Assembly (NCBI RefSeq): GCF_018812025.1
Contig: NC_063049.1
Location: 36,585,447-36,649,446 of the forward strand
DNA from: Megalobrama amblycephala
Lineage: Eukaryota; Chordata; Actinopteri; Cypriniformes; Xenocyprididae
DNA length: 64,000 bases
Direction: 5' to 3'
The notes below the pieces were generated by a model, which was not told the origin of the DNA, did not search any database, and worked only from the letters and a program-made list of their open reading frames with translations. The translations under genes and the position numbers were made by a program. The stretch's first letter is position 1. The number at the start of each line of letters is the position of its first letter. This document shows positions 62,830 through 64,000 of the stretch, one piece after another.

Positions 62830-64000
62830 CTCTTTAATGTGTCGTGACAGATCACTGTAGTGCATCAGTTAAAGCGGCTCGTGAACCGATCATCTCTTCT
62901 TACTAGTTAATTTATAGCATTAAATAAACATGAAAGAACATCAGAAAGAATGTTGTTTCAACCATGGAAAAACGTCAATACACTCCATTTTTCAGGTTCA
63001 AGTCTACCGACATAATCTACTAAATCCCCTGTAGGACCAAAATCAGCTCAAATGAAATAATTAATTTATAGGGAATTATAAAGAGTAATTTTGTTTACGA
63101 CCGAGCAACTGAATCATCCAGCGTTCATCTGCTCGGGCCGTAATAAGCTCTTGTAGCGGATATGAATATCCAATATCGTGAAAACGCTGGTTAGAGCATG
63201 ATAACTTTTAAGATCAACAGTTTAAGACATTAAATTTTACAAGCACATAATACAAGACACTTTCTTTTAAAATCTACAAGAGACTTTATTTATTCTGACA
63301 CAAACTAATCTAACACAAACACGCATACACACACAAACATTCATACACATTGCAGAAAGAAAGGAAATGAGAGAGAAAGATTTTTAAGAGTGAGAATGAA
63401 ATGATGAGCAGAATTCTAGCAAAATATGCACTTCAAAAGACCTGACCTGAACGAACCATGAATCATTAATTTAATGCACCAGTTCAGCTTTAGAATCTGG
63501 AGGTACTTGCTTGTTGAGTCGACTTTAAATGCGAAACTCCTCGTTGGCGTCCTTAGTTTTGAGAGAAGGGATTTTCCGAGTCGATGATTTGTTGCAGGGT
63601 CTTTTCAGGTCCGGATTGTGGTCTTAGAACACGAGACTCTCAATGGAAAAGAAAGTTAGTAAAAGAAATGAAAAGTAAGTACAGTTGGATGGCTTGAATG
63701 AGCTGCTTATCTGTCCTTTGTCAGCTTAGTCTTGTCTCTTTCTTTGTTTCTTCTTTTTTCTTATTACTCTTTTTGTTACTAGTTCTTTGTCTTGTGATGT
63801 GACTATTTCAAAGTCTAGTTTGGAACAATTCGATGCAGTTTTAGTTGTAGAAACCTTCTTTGTGGGTTTTTCTGTAAAGTTAGGTCACTCAGAGAAACAG
63901 GCCTGCATTGTCTCTCTGTCTCTTTTGATCTGGAGATCAAAGACTCTTTATCTTCTGGTGACCATTTGGTTGCTACAAATGGCTTGAGTTTTGTCACCTC
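62830..64000. other. Unclassified stretch, possible retroelement portion
   Basis: Minus-strand bases around 63300-63260 read AATAAATAAAGTCTCTTGTAG, resembling a polyadenylation region. A 60-codon minus-strand frame (63997-63815) beginning MTKLKPFVATKWSPEDKE is open to the window edge side. No LTR pair, primer site or catalytic motif could be identified, so the class stays open. Confidence 0.3.

Overview
This window looks like the genome of a cyprinid-type teleost fish. It is AT-rich and densely covered with DNA-transposon MITEs, Tc1/mariner and hAT remnants, L2-like LINE tails and a tRNA-derived SINE of kinds familiar from carps and zebrafish. Long introns, GT-AG splice sites and microsatellites confirm a vertebrate nuclear genome. 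No bacterial, CRISPR, phage or organelle features were seen.

The one confidently recognised gene is tissue factor pathway inhibitor (tfpi), on the minus strand. Seven coding exons join in phase 1 throughout. They are the signal peptide (33749-33668), Kunitz 1 (16279-16076), Kunitz 2 (7296-7126), two acidic/Pro-rich linker exons (3963-3877 and 3630-3562), Kunitz 3 (545-366) and a basic C-terminal tail ending in TAG (173-106). The spliced coding sequence is 861 bases (286 aa) with no internal stop. Kunitz 1 and 2 keep Lys and Arg at P1, the factor VIIa- and Xa-binding positions of the family. Kunitz 3 has Asp at P1. The 3' UTR runs off the left edge, and the promoter should lie just right of 33.8 kb.

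Region by region: 1-34 kb is tfpi with introns filled by nested transposons. A hAT element with a perfect 8-bp target duplication sits 26 bases upstream of the Kunitz 3 exon. 34-64 kb appears mostly intergenic. It holds a Tc1-like element with a broken transposase (37.6-39.2 kb) inside a palindromic element, a Harbinger-like element with a Myb-like leader peptide (42.7-43.5 kb), several further nested DNA elements, and two unassigned candidate exons (plus strand 58.6 kb; minus strand 61.3-61.5 kb). Long stretches near 25-27, 30-32, 41-42.7 and 52-53.8 kb show nothing recognisable.

No new multi-gene system is evident. The most interesting signals are the transposon touching the Kunitz 3 splice region, the non-canonical Kunitz 3 P1 residue, the repeated use of TTAA sites by several unrelated-looking MITE families that nest in one another, and the unassigned candidate exons.
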